Positions 14,675 through 22,296 are shown, numbered from the stretch's first letter. The stretch: 25,345 nt of DNA from JAAZMA01 sp964564325 (GCA_964564325.1 CAZMBD010000021.1:1-25345); one strand, 5' to 3'. Numbers and translations: made by a program. Notes: generated by a model from the sequence alone, not told the origin.

Positions 14675-15115
14675 ATGATTGTAAGAAACTGTGCAGGTGG
14701 CGTGGTTTTCCATGGTGATAAGGTCTTTATTTTAAAAAATGAAAAAAATGAATGGGTACTTCCTAAGGGGAAAATTCGTAACGATTCTCTTCCAACAGAT
14801 ACGGCCATAAGTCGTGTAAAGTATGAAACAGGCGTAGATGCCAAAATTGTTTCTACTGCTGGTGAGACTAGTTACGAATTTTTTTCTTTAACTAGGAAAC
14901 AAGAAGTTTATAACAAAATCATATGGTATGTAATGGAAGCTGAAAGTGGAGACTATTTAGTTAATGAAGAAGAAGGTTTTAAAGATGGTGGTTTTTACCC
15001 TATAAACAAGGCTATTGATATGATAACTTATAATCAAGATAAATCTTTAGCTAGTCTATCCTATAAGAAGTACTTAGAATTTAAAGATTTTGAAATAGAT
15101 GAAAAATATGCTTAA
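14675..15115 (+). CDS. Nudix-fold protein with degenerate catalytic box
   Basis: A 146-residue protein with the Nudix fold: AGGVVFHGDKVFILKN at the start, WVLPKGKI (27-34) leading to the Nudix box, and a C-terminal helix. The classical box G-x5-E-x7-RE-U-x-EE-x-GU reads here G32 ... S38 ... S46-R47 ... Y50-E51 ... G53-V54, so the first glutamate, the RE pair and one of the two EE glutamates that bind metal are replaced. Only E51 remains. It is either inactive in classical hydrolysis and used for binding, or works with other residues. Similar sequences are, from memory, common in Clostridia. ATG 14675 follows AAGGAGG. A terminator follows. Confidence 0.8.
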   Translation: MIVRNCAGGVVFHGDKVFILKNEKNEWVLPKGKIRNDSLPTDTAISRVKYETGVDAKIVSTAGETSYEFFSLTRKQEVYNKIIWYVMEAESGDYLVNEEEGFKDGGFYPINKAIDMITYNQDKSLASLSYKKYLEFKDFEIDEKYA

Positions 15116-15116
15116 T

Positions 15117-15155
15117 AAAAAATGAGCCTTGGAGTAAATCCTCGGCTTATTTTTT
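15117..15155 (+). terminator. Rho-independent terminator after the Nudix gene
   Basis: AATGAGCC pairs with GGCTTATT (one G-T pair) around an inner GGA/TCC stem, ending in TTTTTT. Confidence 0.75.
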
Positions 15156-15156
15156 A

Positions 15157-15165
15157 TGCTATAAT
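15157..15165 (+). promoter_or_regulatory. Extended -10 promoter element before yigZ
   Basis: TGC-TATAAT directly after the terminator tail. The expected start, near 15172, leaves only about 13 bases of leader, with the AGAGGTGA ribosome site at its very 5' end. No good -35 is seen. Confidence 0.45.
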
Positions 15166-15184
15166 ATGTAAGAGGTGAAAAATC

Positions 15185-15832
15185 ATGAATAATATATATA
15201 GAACTATATATAAATGTGGAGAAGATGAAATTATAATAAATAAATCTAAATTTATAGGGTATGCAATGCCTATTAAGTCAGAAGAAGAGGCTTTGGATTT
15301 TATAGAAAAAATCAAAACAAAACATAGAGATGCAACACATAATGTTTATGCCTATGTAGTTGGGGAAAATAGCAATATTCAAAGATTTAGTGATGATGGT
15401 GAACCTTCAGGAACTGCGGGAATACCAGCTTTAGAAGTGATAAAAAAGGAAGATTTAAGAAATGTAGTGGTAGTAGTCACTAGATATTTTGGAGGAACAA
15501 AACTTGGGGCCGGTGGCCTTATTAGAGCTTATACTAAGGGTGCAAAAATTGGTTTAGAATCTGGAATAATAATAGAACAGATATTACATCATAAATTAAA
15601 GATAAGAATAGACTATACACTATATGGCATGGTAGAAAATTATTTAATTACAAAAGGATTTATAATAGATGATATTGTTTATGATGATGCAGTAAATATA
15701 TATGTTTACATAAAATTTTCTGATGTAGATAGTTTTACAAAATCCATAATAGATTTAACTAGCGGAGATGGGATTGTAGAATATATAACTGAAAAGCACT
15801 TGCCAATTAAAAACAATAAGTTGTTAAAGTGA
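15185..15832 (+). CDS. yigZ: YigZ/IMPACT family protein
   Basis: A 215-residue member of the IMPACT (UPF0029) family, present in most bacteria and related to the eukaryotic regulator IMPACT. The N-terminal domain (about 1-130) shows the signature HRDATHNVYAYVVG (46-59), QRFSDDGEPSGTAGIPAL and VVTRYFGGTKLGAGGLIRAY; the C-terminal domain (about 140-205) has an elongation-factor-G-domain-IV-like alpha/beta fold in known structures. Its molecular role is not established; binding to nucleic acid or ribosomes has been suggested for relatives. ATG 15185 follows AGAGGTGA. It forms a single-gene unit between the terminators at 15117 and 15843. Confidence 0.93.
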   Translation: MNNIYRTIYKCGEDEIIINKSKFIGYAMPIKSEEEALDFIEKIKTKHRDATHNVYAYVVGENSNIQRFSDDGEPSGTAGIPALEVIKKEDLRNVVVVVTRYFGGTKLGAGGLIRAYTKGAKIGLESGIIIEQILHHKLKIRIDYTLYGMVENYLITKGFIIDDIVYDDAVNIYVYIKFSDVDSFTKSIIDLTSGDGIVEYITEKHLPIKNNKLLK

Positions 15833-15842
15833 TAGAGGTTCT

Positions 15843-15873
15843 AAAAGAATAGGTTTTTCCCTATTCTTTTTTT
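15843..15873. terminator. Terminator between converging yigZ and TauE/SafE genes
   Basis: AAAAGAATAGG (15843-15853) pairs with CCTATTCTTTT (15860-15870), followed by TTT on the plus strand. It overlaps the stop of the minus-strand gene and probably acts mainly on yigZ transcripts, as the minus-strand T-run is only four bases. Confidence 0.75.
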
Positions 15874-16208
15874 AGCAGTTCATAAATGCCTATAAATAAA
15901 AGAAATATACCAAAATATTTTTTTAGAGAATTTGGTTTTATTTTCATTGCAAATAAAGAACCTATAATGGCTCCAAAGATTCCTCCTAAAATAATCCATT
16001 TGCTAGTTTTAGTTTCTATATTACCTTCTTTAAAATGAACAATAAGTGCTACAATGGCTATTGGTATAAATACTATTAAATTAATTCCCTGAGCTTCTTT
16101 TTGATTTAATTCAGTAAAAAGCACTAAAGAAGGTATAAGTATAGTGCCTCCACCTATTCCCATACCACTGATTATTCCAGATATTAATCCTATTATAAAT
16201 AATATCAT
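15861..16208 (-). CDS. Half-size TauE/SafE membrane transporter subunit (second of pair)
   Basis: A 115-residue protein with about four membrane segments that corresponds to one repeat of the TauE/SafE family, whose full-length members (about 250 residues) consist of two such repeats. Near its start it has GIISGMGIGGGTILIPSL, the glycine-rich family motif, and later FGAIIGSLFAMKI. TauE/SafE proteins are thought to export sulfite or organosulfur anions, but substrate cannot be read here. ATG 16208 overlaps the stop of the upstream half gene by ATGA, so the two are made together and probably form a heterodimer equivalent to one full protein. Confidence 0.88.
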   Translation of the reverse strand: MILFIIGLISGIISGMGIGGGTILIPSLVLFTELNQKEAQGINLIVFIPIAIVALIVHFKEGNIETKTSKWIILGGIFGAIIGSLFAMKIKPNSLKKYFGIFLLFIGIYELLKKE

Positions 16209-16564
16209 TTTACTATCATCCTTAATGCAGTTATTATAATAATTATTCCAAATATTTTTCTAAGTATTAAATTTGGAATTTTCTTCAGAAATTTTGCTCC
16301 AATAAAACTACCTATTATTCCACCTAATACTATTATAAATGTAATATCGAACTTAATTATATTGGATTTTAAATATATAATAGTACTTATTATAGATAAG
16401 GGTAATATAATAGAAATAGCTGTAGCATGGGCTTTGAAATCTTCCATCCCAATTAGAAATACAAGAGCAGGAACTATAATAGTTCCACCACCTGAACCAA
16501 AAAGACCATTTATAATTCCAGTTAAAAATCCAATTCCAATTAGTTTTAAAACTATAGTATCCAT
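16205..16564 (-). CDS. Half-size TauE/SafE membrane transporter subunit (first of pair)
   Basis: A 119-residue protein with four membrane segments, the partner of the gene that follows it. It carries the same family motif, GIINGLFGSGGGTIIVPAL, and FIGAKFLKKIP. The frame is open back to a TTG at 16630, but those 22 extra residues lack family similarity, whereas ATG 16564 lies behind a good AGAGGGGTG site and gives a length equal to its partner. Each half has its own complete motif, its own start and the ATGA overlap, so this is a true two-gene arrangement rather than a frameshifted full-length gene. A 10-base inverted repeat lies in its leader region. Confidence 0.88.
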   Translation of the reverse strand: MDTIVLKLIGIGFLTGIINGLFGSGGGTIIVPALVFLIGMEDFKAHATAISIILPLSIISTIIYLKSNIIKFDITFIIVLGGIIGSFIGAKFLKKIPNLILRKIFGIIIIITALRMIVK

Positions 16565-16583
16565 AACACCCCTCTTTATGATA

Positions 16584-16620
16584 TAATAATTAGGAAAATA
16601 TCCATTATTACTAATTATTA
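16584..16620. repeat. Inverted repeat in the divergent TauE/nadE intergenic region
   Basis: TAATAATTAG (16584-16593) and CTAATTATTA (16611-16620), 17 bases apart, with GGA/TCC nested inside. It could be a regulator site for either gene or a hairpin in the TauE leader; it is pure A/T apart from one G-C pair per arm. Confidence 0.5.
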
Positions 16621-16675
16621 ATTTTACCAAAACAAGACAATATATACTTAAATAGATTATTATGGAGGTAATAAA

Positions 16676-17407
16676 GTGGATAATATAGAATTAATTATTG
16701 ATGAATTAGTTGTTTGGCTAAGAAATAAAGTAAATGAGGCAGGGGGGGAAGGTGTAGTTTTTGGCTTAAGTGGAGGAGTGGATTCTGCTGTAGTAGCAGG
16801 AATATCTAAACAGGCTTTTCCAGATACTTCACTTGGAATAATTATGCCTTGTCATTCAAATCCAATAGATGAAGAACATGGTATGCTAGTAGCAGAGAGT
16901 TTGAATCTTAAAACCAAAAAGGTAGATTTAACTCCTGTTTATGATGTATTTATTAAAACAGCTGAAATTAAAACTACCAATGATTTGGCAAAGGCCAATA
17001 TAAAGCCTAGACTTAGGATGACTACATTATATTATTATGCTCAGTCTTATAACTATTTAGTATTAGGTGGTAGCAATAAATCAGAATTTACTATTGGATA
17101 TTTTACAAAACATGGAGATAGTGGTGTAGATTTACTTCCCATAGCGTCTTTTGTGAAAAGGGATATTTGGCATATGGCAAAGGCTTTAAATATACCAGAT
17201 ATAATAATAGAAAAGCCACCTACGGCAGGACTATGGGAAGGACAAACAGACGAGGAAGAAATGGGTTTTAATTACGATATATTAGATGAATATATTTTAA
17301 ATAAAAATGGGCCAAGTGAAATCGTAGAAAGAATTGAGGGGATGAGTAGGAGAAGTGAACATAAAAGAAACTTTCCTCCCATATTTATCCCAAAAGGAAA
17401 AATTTAA
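16676..17407 (+). CDS. nadE: Ammonia-dependent NAD+ synthetase
   Basis: NadE makes NAD+ from nicotinic acid adenine dinucleotide, ATP and ammonia, the last step of NAD synthesis. The 243-residue protein is only the synthetase domain; the glutaminase domain of long NadE forms is absent, so free ammonia is the expected nitrogen donor. Visible motifs are the ATP pyrophosphatase loop SGGVDS (32-37), GGSNKSEFTIGYFTKHGD, and EKPPTAGLWEGQTDE at the substrate site. It starts at GTG 16676 with an ATGGAGGTAA site. yebC begins 24 bases downstream with no terminator between, so the two are probably co-transcribed. Confidence 0.95.
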   Translation: MDNIELIIDELVVWLRNKVNEAGGEGVVFGLSGGVDSAVVAGISKQAFPDTSLGIIMPCHSNPIDEEHGMLVAESLNLKTKKVDLTPVYDVFIKTAEIKTTNDLAKANIKPRLRMTTLYYYAQSYNYLVLGGSNKSEFTIGYFTKHGDSGVDLLPIASFVKRDIWHMAKALNIPDIIIEKPPTAGLWEGQTDEEEMGFNYDILDEYILNKNGPSEIVERIEGMSRRSEHKRNFPPIFIPKGKI

Positions 17408-17431
17408 AAATATATTTAGGAGGTTTTAGTT

Positions 17432-18175
17432 ATGGCAGGTCATTCTAAATGGAATAATATAAAAAACAAAAAAGGTAAGGAAGATGCCAGAAGAGGCAAG
17501 GAGTTTACAAAATTAGCAAGATATATTATGGTGGCTGCAAAAGAAGGTGGCGGCGATATGGAATATAATCCTGCGCTAAAAGCAGCTGTGGAAAAGGCTA
17601 AAGCTGCAAATATGCCTAATGATAATATAGATAGAGCCATCAAAAAGGGCACTGGTGAATTAGGTGGAGAAACTTATGAAGAAATTAATTATGAAGGCTA
17701 TGGACCAGGCGGAGTTGCAGTATATGTTAATTGTCTAACAGATAATAGAAATAGGACAGCTTCTGATGTAAGACATGCTTTTGATAAATTTGGTGGAAAT
17801 TTAGGCCAAACTGGTTGTGTATCTTTTATGTTTGATAGAAAAGGGCTATTAGCCATTGAAAAAAATGATAGTATAGATGAAGATGAACTAATGTTACTGG
17901 CAATTGATTTAGGTGCAGAAGACTTTGAAGCTGATGAATATGGTTATGAAATTACAACTAGTCCAGAAGATTTTAACAATTTGAGAGATTCTCTAAGTGA
18001 ACAAGGCTATGAATTTCAAATGGCGGAAGTAGGTTTTATTCCCCAAAACACGACAGAACTTAAAGATGAAAACGACATCCAAAATATGGTAAAACTAATA
18101 GAAGTATTAGAGGATAATGATGATATTCAAGAAATTTACCATTCATGGGAAATCCCAGATGATTTAGAAATATAA
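17432..18175 (+). CDS. yebC: YebC/PmpR (TACO1) family protein
   Basis: A 247-residue member of the conserved YebC family. It was first described as a DNA-binding transcription regulator; recent work on family members supports a role on the ribosome in helping translation of difficult proline-rich sequences, like mitochondrial TACO1. The N-terminal signature MAGHSKWNNIKNKKGKEDAR is clear, followed by KEFTKLARYIMVAAKEGG, NMPNDNIDRAIKKGTGE and GYGPGGVAVYV. The C-terminal third is acidic. ATG 17432 follows TTTAGGAGG. It is 24 bases after nadE and is closed by a strong terminator. I cannot say from sequence whether this copy is the translation-type or the regulator-type paralogue. Confidence 0.95.
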   Translation: MAGHSKWNNIKNKKGKEDARRGKEFTKLARYIMVAAKEGGGDMEYNPALKAAVEKAKAANMPNDNIDRAIKKGTGELGGETYEEINYEGYGPGGVAVYVNCLTDNRNRTASDVRHAFDKFGGNLGQTGCVSFMFDRKGLLAIEKNDSIDEDELMLLAIDLGAEDFEADEYGYEITTSPEDFNNLRDSLSEQGYEFQMAEVGFIPQNTTELKDENDIQNMVKLIEVLEDNDDIQEIYHSWEIPDDLEI

Positions 18176-18186
18176 TGTTCTATATA

Positions 18187-18227
18187 AAACTAGGATTAGA
18201 TATTAATATTTAATCCTAGTTTTTTTG
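18187..18227 (+). terminator. Rho-independent terminator after yebC
   Basis: AAACTAGGATTA pairs with TAATCCTAGTTT around a 12-base loop, and the T-run continues for seven bases. Confidence 0.9.
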
Positions 18228-18298
18228 TGGTATAAATCCATAGAATTGAAACATAATAAAAATATATAAATAGATGAAAAAAGGAGTGTAAAATTAAT

Positions 18299-18466
18299 AT
18301 GAATGAAAACTTCCAAGAGATAAAAGAAAAATTTAATGCAGCAGATGTGGATAAAAAAATTGAGATATACACTACAGTACGAGGTTTAACTGTAGAACAA
18401 TATAAAGAGTTACTTAGAATGTTTCCAATCAAATATTTAGATAGATTAGAAAAAGCAATGGGATAG
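18299..18466 (+). CDS. Small conserved-looking helical protein, 55 residues
   Basis: A short gene whose function I do not recognise. The product begins MNENFQEIKEKF, is charged and probably all helical with no membrane segment, and contains two likely helices around VEQYKELLRMF and IKYLDRLEKAMG. ATG 18299 lies behind AAAAAAGGAG (18277-18286), a somewhat long 12-base spacing. Support for it being real: it is framed by the yebC terminator upstream and a terminator built onto its own stop codon, codon use is like the neighbours, and the amphipathic spacing of Leu/Ile/Tyr is regular. It appears to be a single-gene transcript. Confidence 0.7.
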   Translation: MNENFQEIKEKFNAADVDKKIEIYTTVRGLTVEQYKELLRMFPIKYLDRLEKAMG

Positions 18467-18494
18467 CGACCATTTATTTGGTCGCTTTTTATTT
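18465..18494 (+). terminator. Rho-independent terminator after the 55-residue gene
   Basis: AGCGACCA (18465-18472) and TGGTCGCT (18479-18486), six-base loop, then TTTTATTT. The last bases of the stop codon are in the stem. Confidence 0.85.
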
Positions 18495-18542
18495 GAAAAA
18501 CATATAAATTGTGGTAGATTATAACTAAAGGTGGATGGGATT

Positions 18543-19205
18543 ATGAAAAAGTTTTTTTTAATTTTATTAATAATATTTTTGCCTCTATATATTTTTTTAA
18601 AGATAATGGAGATAAATGTATTTAATAAAAGTTTTTATATAAAATCCTATGAGAAATATAATGTAGAAGAGATTTCAGGTAAAAATCTAAAAGAATTGGG
18701 TACTATTACTGAGGAAATATTTATCTATTTGAAGGACAAAGGAGATGAAGAAGTACTTAAACCTTATTTTAATACACGAGAAATAAAGCATATGGAAGAT
18801 GTAAAGGTACTGTTTAAAAAAGGCCATACACTAAAATATATATCTTTTATATTGTCTATAATTACAATACTAATCTCAATTAAAAACAGAGAATGGAAAA
18901 TGGCAAAAGGAATTTTTTATAGGATATTTATATGGTGGGGACTTATAGGCTTACTATTATTATTTGTTTTAATAGATTTTAACAAGTATTTTACTTATTT
19001 TCATTTAATATTTTTTAGAAATGATTTATGGTTACTAGATCCAAATACAGATTTATTAATTCAAATGCTACCAGAACAATTTTTTATATTCATATTTAGT
19101 AGGATTTTGTTATTCTTTTTCATAGTATTGGCAATAATACAAATGTCTTGCTATATAATTATGAGGAAGGAAGAGGATAATAGTGGATGGATTAATAAAT
19201 TTTAA
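18543..19205 (+). CDS. TIGR01906 (DUF1461) family integral membrane protein
   Basis: A 220-residue membrane protein of an uncharacterised Gram-positive family. It has a signal-like first span (about residues 3-20), an outside loop of about 80 residues ending in HMEDVKVLF, then three further spans. The hallmark blocks are HMEDVK and LIFFRNDLWLLDPNTDLLIQ, followed by MLPEQFF. The frame opens at GTG 18531, but that overlaps the AAAGGTGG ribosome site; ATG 18543 has an eight-base spacing and starts the signal segment properly. It is the first gene of a cluster leading into aroC and overlaps the next gene by 23 bases. No function is known to me. Confidence 0.85.
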   Translation: MKKFFLILLIIFLPLYIFLKIMEINVFNKSFYIKSYEKYNVEEISGKNLKELGTITEEIFIYLKDKGDEEVLKPYFNTREIKHMEDVKVLFKKGHTLKYISFILSIITILISIKNREWKMAKGIFYRIFIWWGLIGLLLLFVLIDFNKYFTYFHLIFFRNDLWLLDPNTDLLIQMLPEQFFIFIFSRILLFFFIVLAIIQMSCYIIMRKEEDNSGWINKF

Positions 19206-20106
19206 AGATTATTTTAAAAAAATTAAGAGAAATATAATCTTAAGTAATTATTATAGTAAAGAAATAAAAGATGGAAAGACTGTAAGAGCCAGTGCTTTAG
19301 ATTGGGCTTTTCTTGCTATTATAGTAATGATGTTTTTTATAACAACTACTTTTAATACTATTAAAAGTATAAAAGTATCTATTATATTGACGATTATATT
19401 AATGGGAGTTTATTTTTTTGTATTTATTAATTTTAGGAATAGGAAAAGAACTAGAAAAGTCTTTGAGGTTAAAGAAAATTTAAGTAATGAAAGAATATTA
19501 AAGCGAATTGAAAAATTAAATGATGAGGAATATTTATTATATATTAAAGAATTATTAGAGGAATATTATAATACTAAATTTGTAGAATATGAAGCTTATA
19601 TAGATTTTGTAGGGGATATAAATGGAGAATTTTATGGAGTAAAATGTTTTAGAAATTTATCAGAAGATAGTATTACAAAAAAAGATATTGAAAACTACAA
19701 AAAAACTATGAAATTAAATAAAATAGAATATGGGATTATAGTAACAAATACAGATTTTCAAGAAGGCTTAAAAGAGGATTTAGATTATCTGTTAATAGAT
19801 TTCAATTGTATGAAAAACATCTTAAAAGAAACAGGAAAATACCCTACTGATGAGGAAATTGAAGAATTTATATTATCTAAATATAGAGAAAAAAAGGAAG
19901 GCTTAAAAAAGGATTTAAAAGCAATTAGAAAGGATAAAGTATATAAATTTATAATACTAGGAGTTATATTGTATTTAATATCTTCTTTTACAGCTTATAC
20001 TCTATACTATAAAATAATAGGTATCATATTAATTAGCATTGGAGCTATTTTAGGAACAAATAAATTAATTCAATATTTAAAATTAAATGTTGAAAATAAG
20101 ATATAA
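19183..20106 (+). CDS. Membrane protein with central Mrr-like (PD-(D/E)xK) nuclease-fold domain
   Basis: I do not recognise this as a named protein. The 307 residues divide into a cytoplasmic start, two membrane spans (about 42-57 and 66-85), a soluble centre (about 95-250) and two further spans (about 256-274 and 277-296). The soluble centre resembles the type IV restriction (Mrr-like) fold: a helix LYIKELLEEYYNTKF, then D141-x3-D145 ... E149 ... Y151-G-V-K154, followed by a helix and the strand EYGIIVTNTDF, which recalls the G-x-xVTxSxF strand of Mrr domains. The usual Q/E before x-K is glycine (GVK), so catalysis is doubtful. GTG 19183 sits inside the preceding gene behind GGAAGGAAGAGG, so translation is coupled. 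aroC follows 22 bases later. Confidence 0.6.
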   Translation: MDGLINFKDYFKKIKRNIILSNYYSKEIKDGKTVRASALDWAFLAIIVMMFFITTTFNTIKSIKVSIILTIILMGVYFFVFINFRNRKRTRKVFEVKENLSNERILKRIEKLNDEEYLLYIKELLEEYYNTKFVEYEAYIDFVGDINGEFYGVKCFRNLSEDSITKKDIENYKKTMKLNKIEYGIIVTNTDFQEGLKEDLDYLLIDFNCMKNILKETGKYPTDEEIEEFILSKYREKKEGLKKDLKAIRKDKVYKFIILGVILYLISSFTAYTLYYKIIGIILISIGAILGTNKLIQYLKLNVENKI

Positions 20107-20128
20107 TATTTTTGAACGAGGTGATTAG

Positions 20129-21250
20129 ATGATACGTTTTTTAACAAGTGGCGAATCTCATGGTCAAAGTTTAGTAGGGATTTTAGAAGGGTTTCCAGCA
20201 GGAATGTATTTAGATGAAGATTATATAAACAATGAATTAAGAAGAAGGCAACAAGGTTATGGTAGGTCTAATAGAATGCAAATAGAAAAAGATGAAATTA
20301 AGATATTATCTGGGGTAAATAATGGCTATACTACAGGGAATCCCATAGGCATTATGATTAAAAATAGAGGGACTAATATAGATTTACTAGAGATTACAAA
20401 ACCTCGACCAGGTCATGGAGATTTAGCAGGAAGTTTAAAATATAATCATAAGGAAGCTAGAAATATTTTAGAAAGAGCCAGTGCTAGGGAAACTGCAATG
20501 AAGGTTGCATTAGGTAGTTTATGCAAATTGTTTTTAAGAGAGTTTCATATTGAAGTTTATAGTCATATAATTCAAATTGGCAATATTAAATCCAATATAA
20601 ATTATTATAACAATTTATCCATAGAAGATTTAAAGGAAGTGGACAAGTCTCCTATACGAGTGTTGGATAAATTTCAAGAAAGCAAAATGATAGAAGAAAT
20701 TGAAAGTGCAAAAGCTAAAGGGGATACATTAGGTGGAATAATGGAGGTAATAGGAATTAATATTCCTGTTGGTCTAGGTAGTCATGCCCATTGGGATAGG
20801 AAATTAGATGGTAAAATAGCTTGGGGAATACTTGCTATTCCAGGGATTAAAGGTATAGAATTTGGATTAGGCTTTAGTGGTGCTGAAAAAATGGGCTCTG
20901 AATATCATGATGAAATATATTATGATAAAAATTTCTATAGAAAGACCAATAATGCTGGAGGAATTGAAGCAGGTATTTCTAATGGGGAGGATATAGTTTT
21001 TAAGGCTATAATGAAACCCATCCCAACACTAAAAAAAGCTTTAAAAACAGTAGATTTAGTGACTAAAGAGGAAACAGTAGCACAATTTGAAAGATCTGAT
21101 ACTATAGCAGTTCCTTCTGCTAGCATAGTAGCTGAATCAGTATTGGCTTATATACTTATGGAGGAATTTTTAATTAAATTTAGTGGAGATAGTATGGAGG
21201 AAACAAAGAATAATTATGAAAACTATATGAAAATATTACAAAATAGGTGA
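20129..21250 (+). CDS. aroC: Chorismate synthase
   Basis: AroC makes chorismate from 5-enolpyruvylshikimate-3-phosphate, with reduced FMN as cofactor, at the end of the shikimate pathway. The 373-residue length is normal. Signatures are TSGESHGQSLVGI with H11, RRRQQGYGRSNRM (38-50), the ERASARETAMKVA segment, AKGDTLGGIMEV, and RSDTIAVPSASIVAE (from R322). ATG 20129 follows GAGGTGAT. It comes before aroB and aroA and is the fourth step out of order: the operon runs aroC-aroB-aroA. No tryptophan or T-box leader is visible in the 22 bases upstream, so regulation must come from farther upstream. Confidence 0.97.
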   Translation: MIRFLTSGESHGQSLVGILEGFPAGMYLDEDYINNELRRRQQGYGRSNRMQIEKDEIKILSGVNNGYTTGNPIGIMIKNRGTNIDLLEITKPRPGHGDLAGSLKYNHKEARNILERASARETAMKVALGSLCKLFLREFHIEVYSHIIQIGNIKSNINYYNNLSIEDLKEVDKSPIRVLDKFQESKMIEEIESAKAKGDTLGGIMEVIGINIPVGLGSHAHWDRKLDGKIAWGILAIPGIKGIEFGLGFSGAEKMGSEYHDEIYYDKNFYRKTNNAGGIEAGISNGEDIVFKAIMKPIPTLKKALKTVDLVTKEETVAQFERSDTIAVPSASIVAESVLAYILMEEFLIKFSGDSMEETKNNYENYMKILQNR

Positions 21251-21255
21251 TATTA

Positions 21256-22296
21256 ATGAATGTAAAAGTTGGGTACAATGTGCTTAAGGAATTAGAAGAA
21301 TATTTGAGAACAAACAATGTAGATAAGCTTTATATAATAACGGATTCAAATGTTCATAAATTATATATGGATTATCTAAATAATATAATTGAAGACTGGG
21401 ATTACAATATATTTATTATGGTATCTGGAGAAGAAATGAAAAATATGGATACTGTATTTTTAATTTATGATGATTTGTTAGATAATCACATAGATAGAAA
21501 TACTTTAATTCTAGCCTTTGGCGGGGGAGTAGTAGGAGATATTGCTGGGTTTGTAGCCTCTACCTATAAAAGAGGTCTAAAATATGTGCAAATCCCCACT
21601 ACTCTTCTGTCTCAAATCGATAGTTCTATTGGGGGAAAAGTAGGCGTAGATTATGGTGGATATAAAAATATTATAGGAGCTTTTTATTTTCCAGAAAAAA
21701 TTTTTACAGATACTTATTTTTTACCTACATTACCAAAAAGAGAAATCACCTCTGGATTAGGTGAAGTATTTAAATATGGGCTAATCTATGATTATAAATT
21801 ATTTCAATATACAAAGGCCAATATAGACAAAATATATAATATGGATTTAGATGTATTAGATACTATTATACAAAGGTGTATATTTATAAAACAAGAAATA
21901 GTTTCTCAAGATGAAAAGGATTTAGGCATTAGAAAGATACTAAATTTTGGCCACACTATTGGTCATAGTATAGAAGCTTATTATGGATTTTCCAGATTTA
22001 ATCATGGTGAAGCAGTAATATTAGGTATGCTTTATGAATCTTATATAGCTAGATGTTTAGGATTAATAGGTGTAAATTATTATAATAAAATATTTAATAC
22101 TTTAATTTCTATAGTTTCGCCTATTAAATTTGATATGGACGAGATAGAAGATTTATTAGAGATTATGGAAAATGATAAGAAAAATGTTTCTGATAGAATT
22201 GTTTTTGTGCTTCCTATTGGAAAAGGCAAAGTCAAAATCTATGATAATATAGATGAAAAACTAATTATAAATACTTTAAAGGGTGAATGGTTTTGA
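21256..22296 (+). CDS. aroB: 3-dehydroquinate synthase
   Basis: AroB converts DAHP to 3-dehydroquinate, using NAD and a divalent metal. With ATG 21256 the protein has 346 residues. The NAD loop is GGGVVGDIAGF (89-99), and the active-site blocks are IPTTLLSQIDSSIGGK and KNIIGAFYFP. Metal ligands by family comparison are E170 (GLGEVFKYG), H233 (LNFGHTIGH) and H250 (FNHGEAV). A GTG at 21247 overlapping the aroC stop is open in frame, but it sits on the AGGTGAT ribosome site; ATG 21256 gives a natural N-terminus (MNVKVGYNVLKELEEY). It lies five bases after aroC and overlaps the start of aroA. Confidence 0.96.
   Translation: MNVKVGYNVLKELEEYLRTNNVDKLYIITDSNVHKLYMDYLNNIIEDWDYNIFIMVSGEEMKNMDTVFLIYDDLLDNHIDRNTLILAFGGGVVGDIAGFVASTYKRGLKYVQIPTTLLSQIDSSIGGKVGVDYGGYKNIIGAFYFPEKIFTDTYFLPTLPKREITSGLGEVFKYGLIYDYKLFQYTKANIDKIYNMDLDVLDTIIQRCIFIKQEIVSQDEKDLGIRKILNFGHTIGHSIEAYYGFSRFNHGEAVILGMLYESYIARCLGLIGVNYYNKIFNTLISIVSPIKFDMDEIEDLLEIMENDKKNVSDRIVFVLPIGKGKVKIYDNIDEKLIINTLKGEWF

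Noticed and set aside
15861..16564. TauE/SafE gene broken by a frameshift
   Set aside because: Each half has its own motif, a good start and a regular ATGA overlap, with lengths of 119 and 115; that fits a natural pair.
16565..16630. 22-residue N-terminal extension of the first TauE half from TTG 16630
   Set aside because: It is polar, unlike the family, and contains the leader dyad; ATG 16564 has the ribosome site.
19183..20106. Type IV restriction enzyme or defence system
   Set aside because: The Mrr-like region is embedded between membrane spans, the catalytic Q/E position is glycine, and there is no methylase, mobile element or defence neighbour; the cluster continues into aroC.
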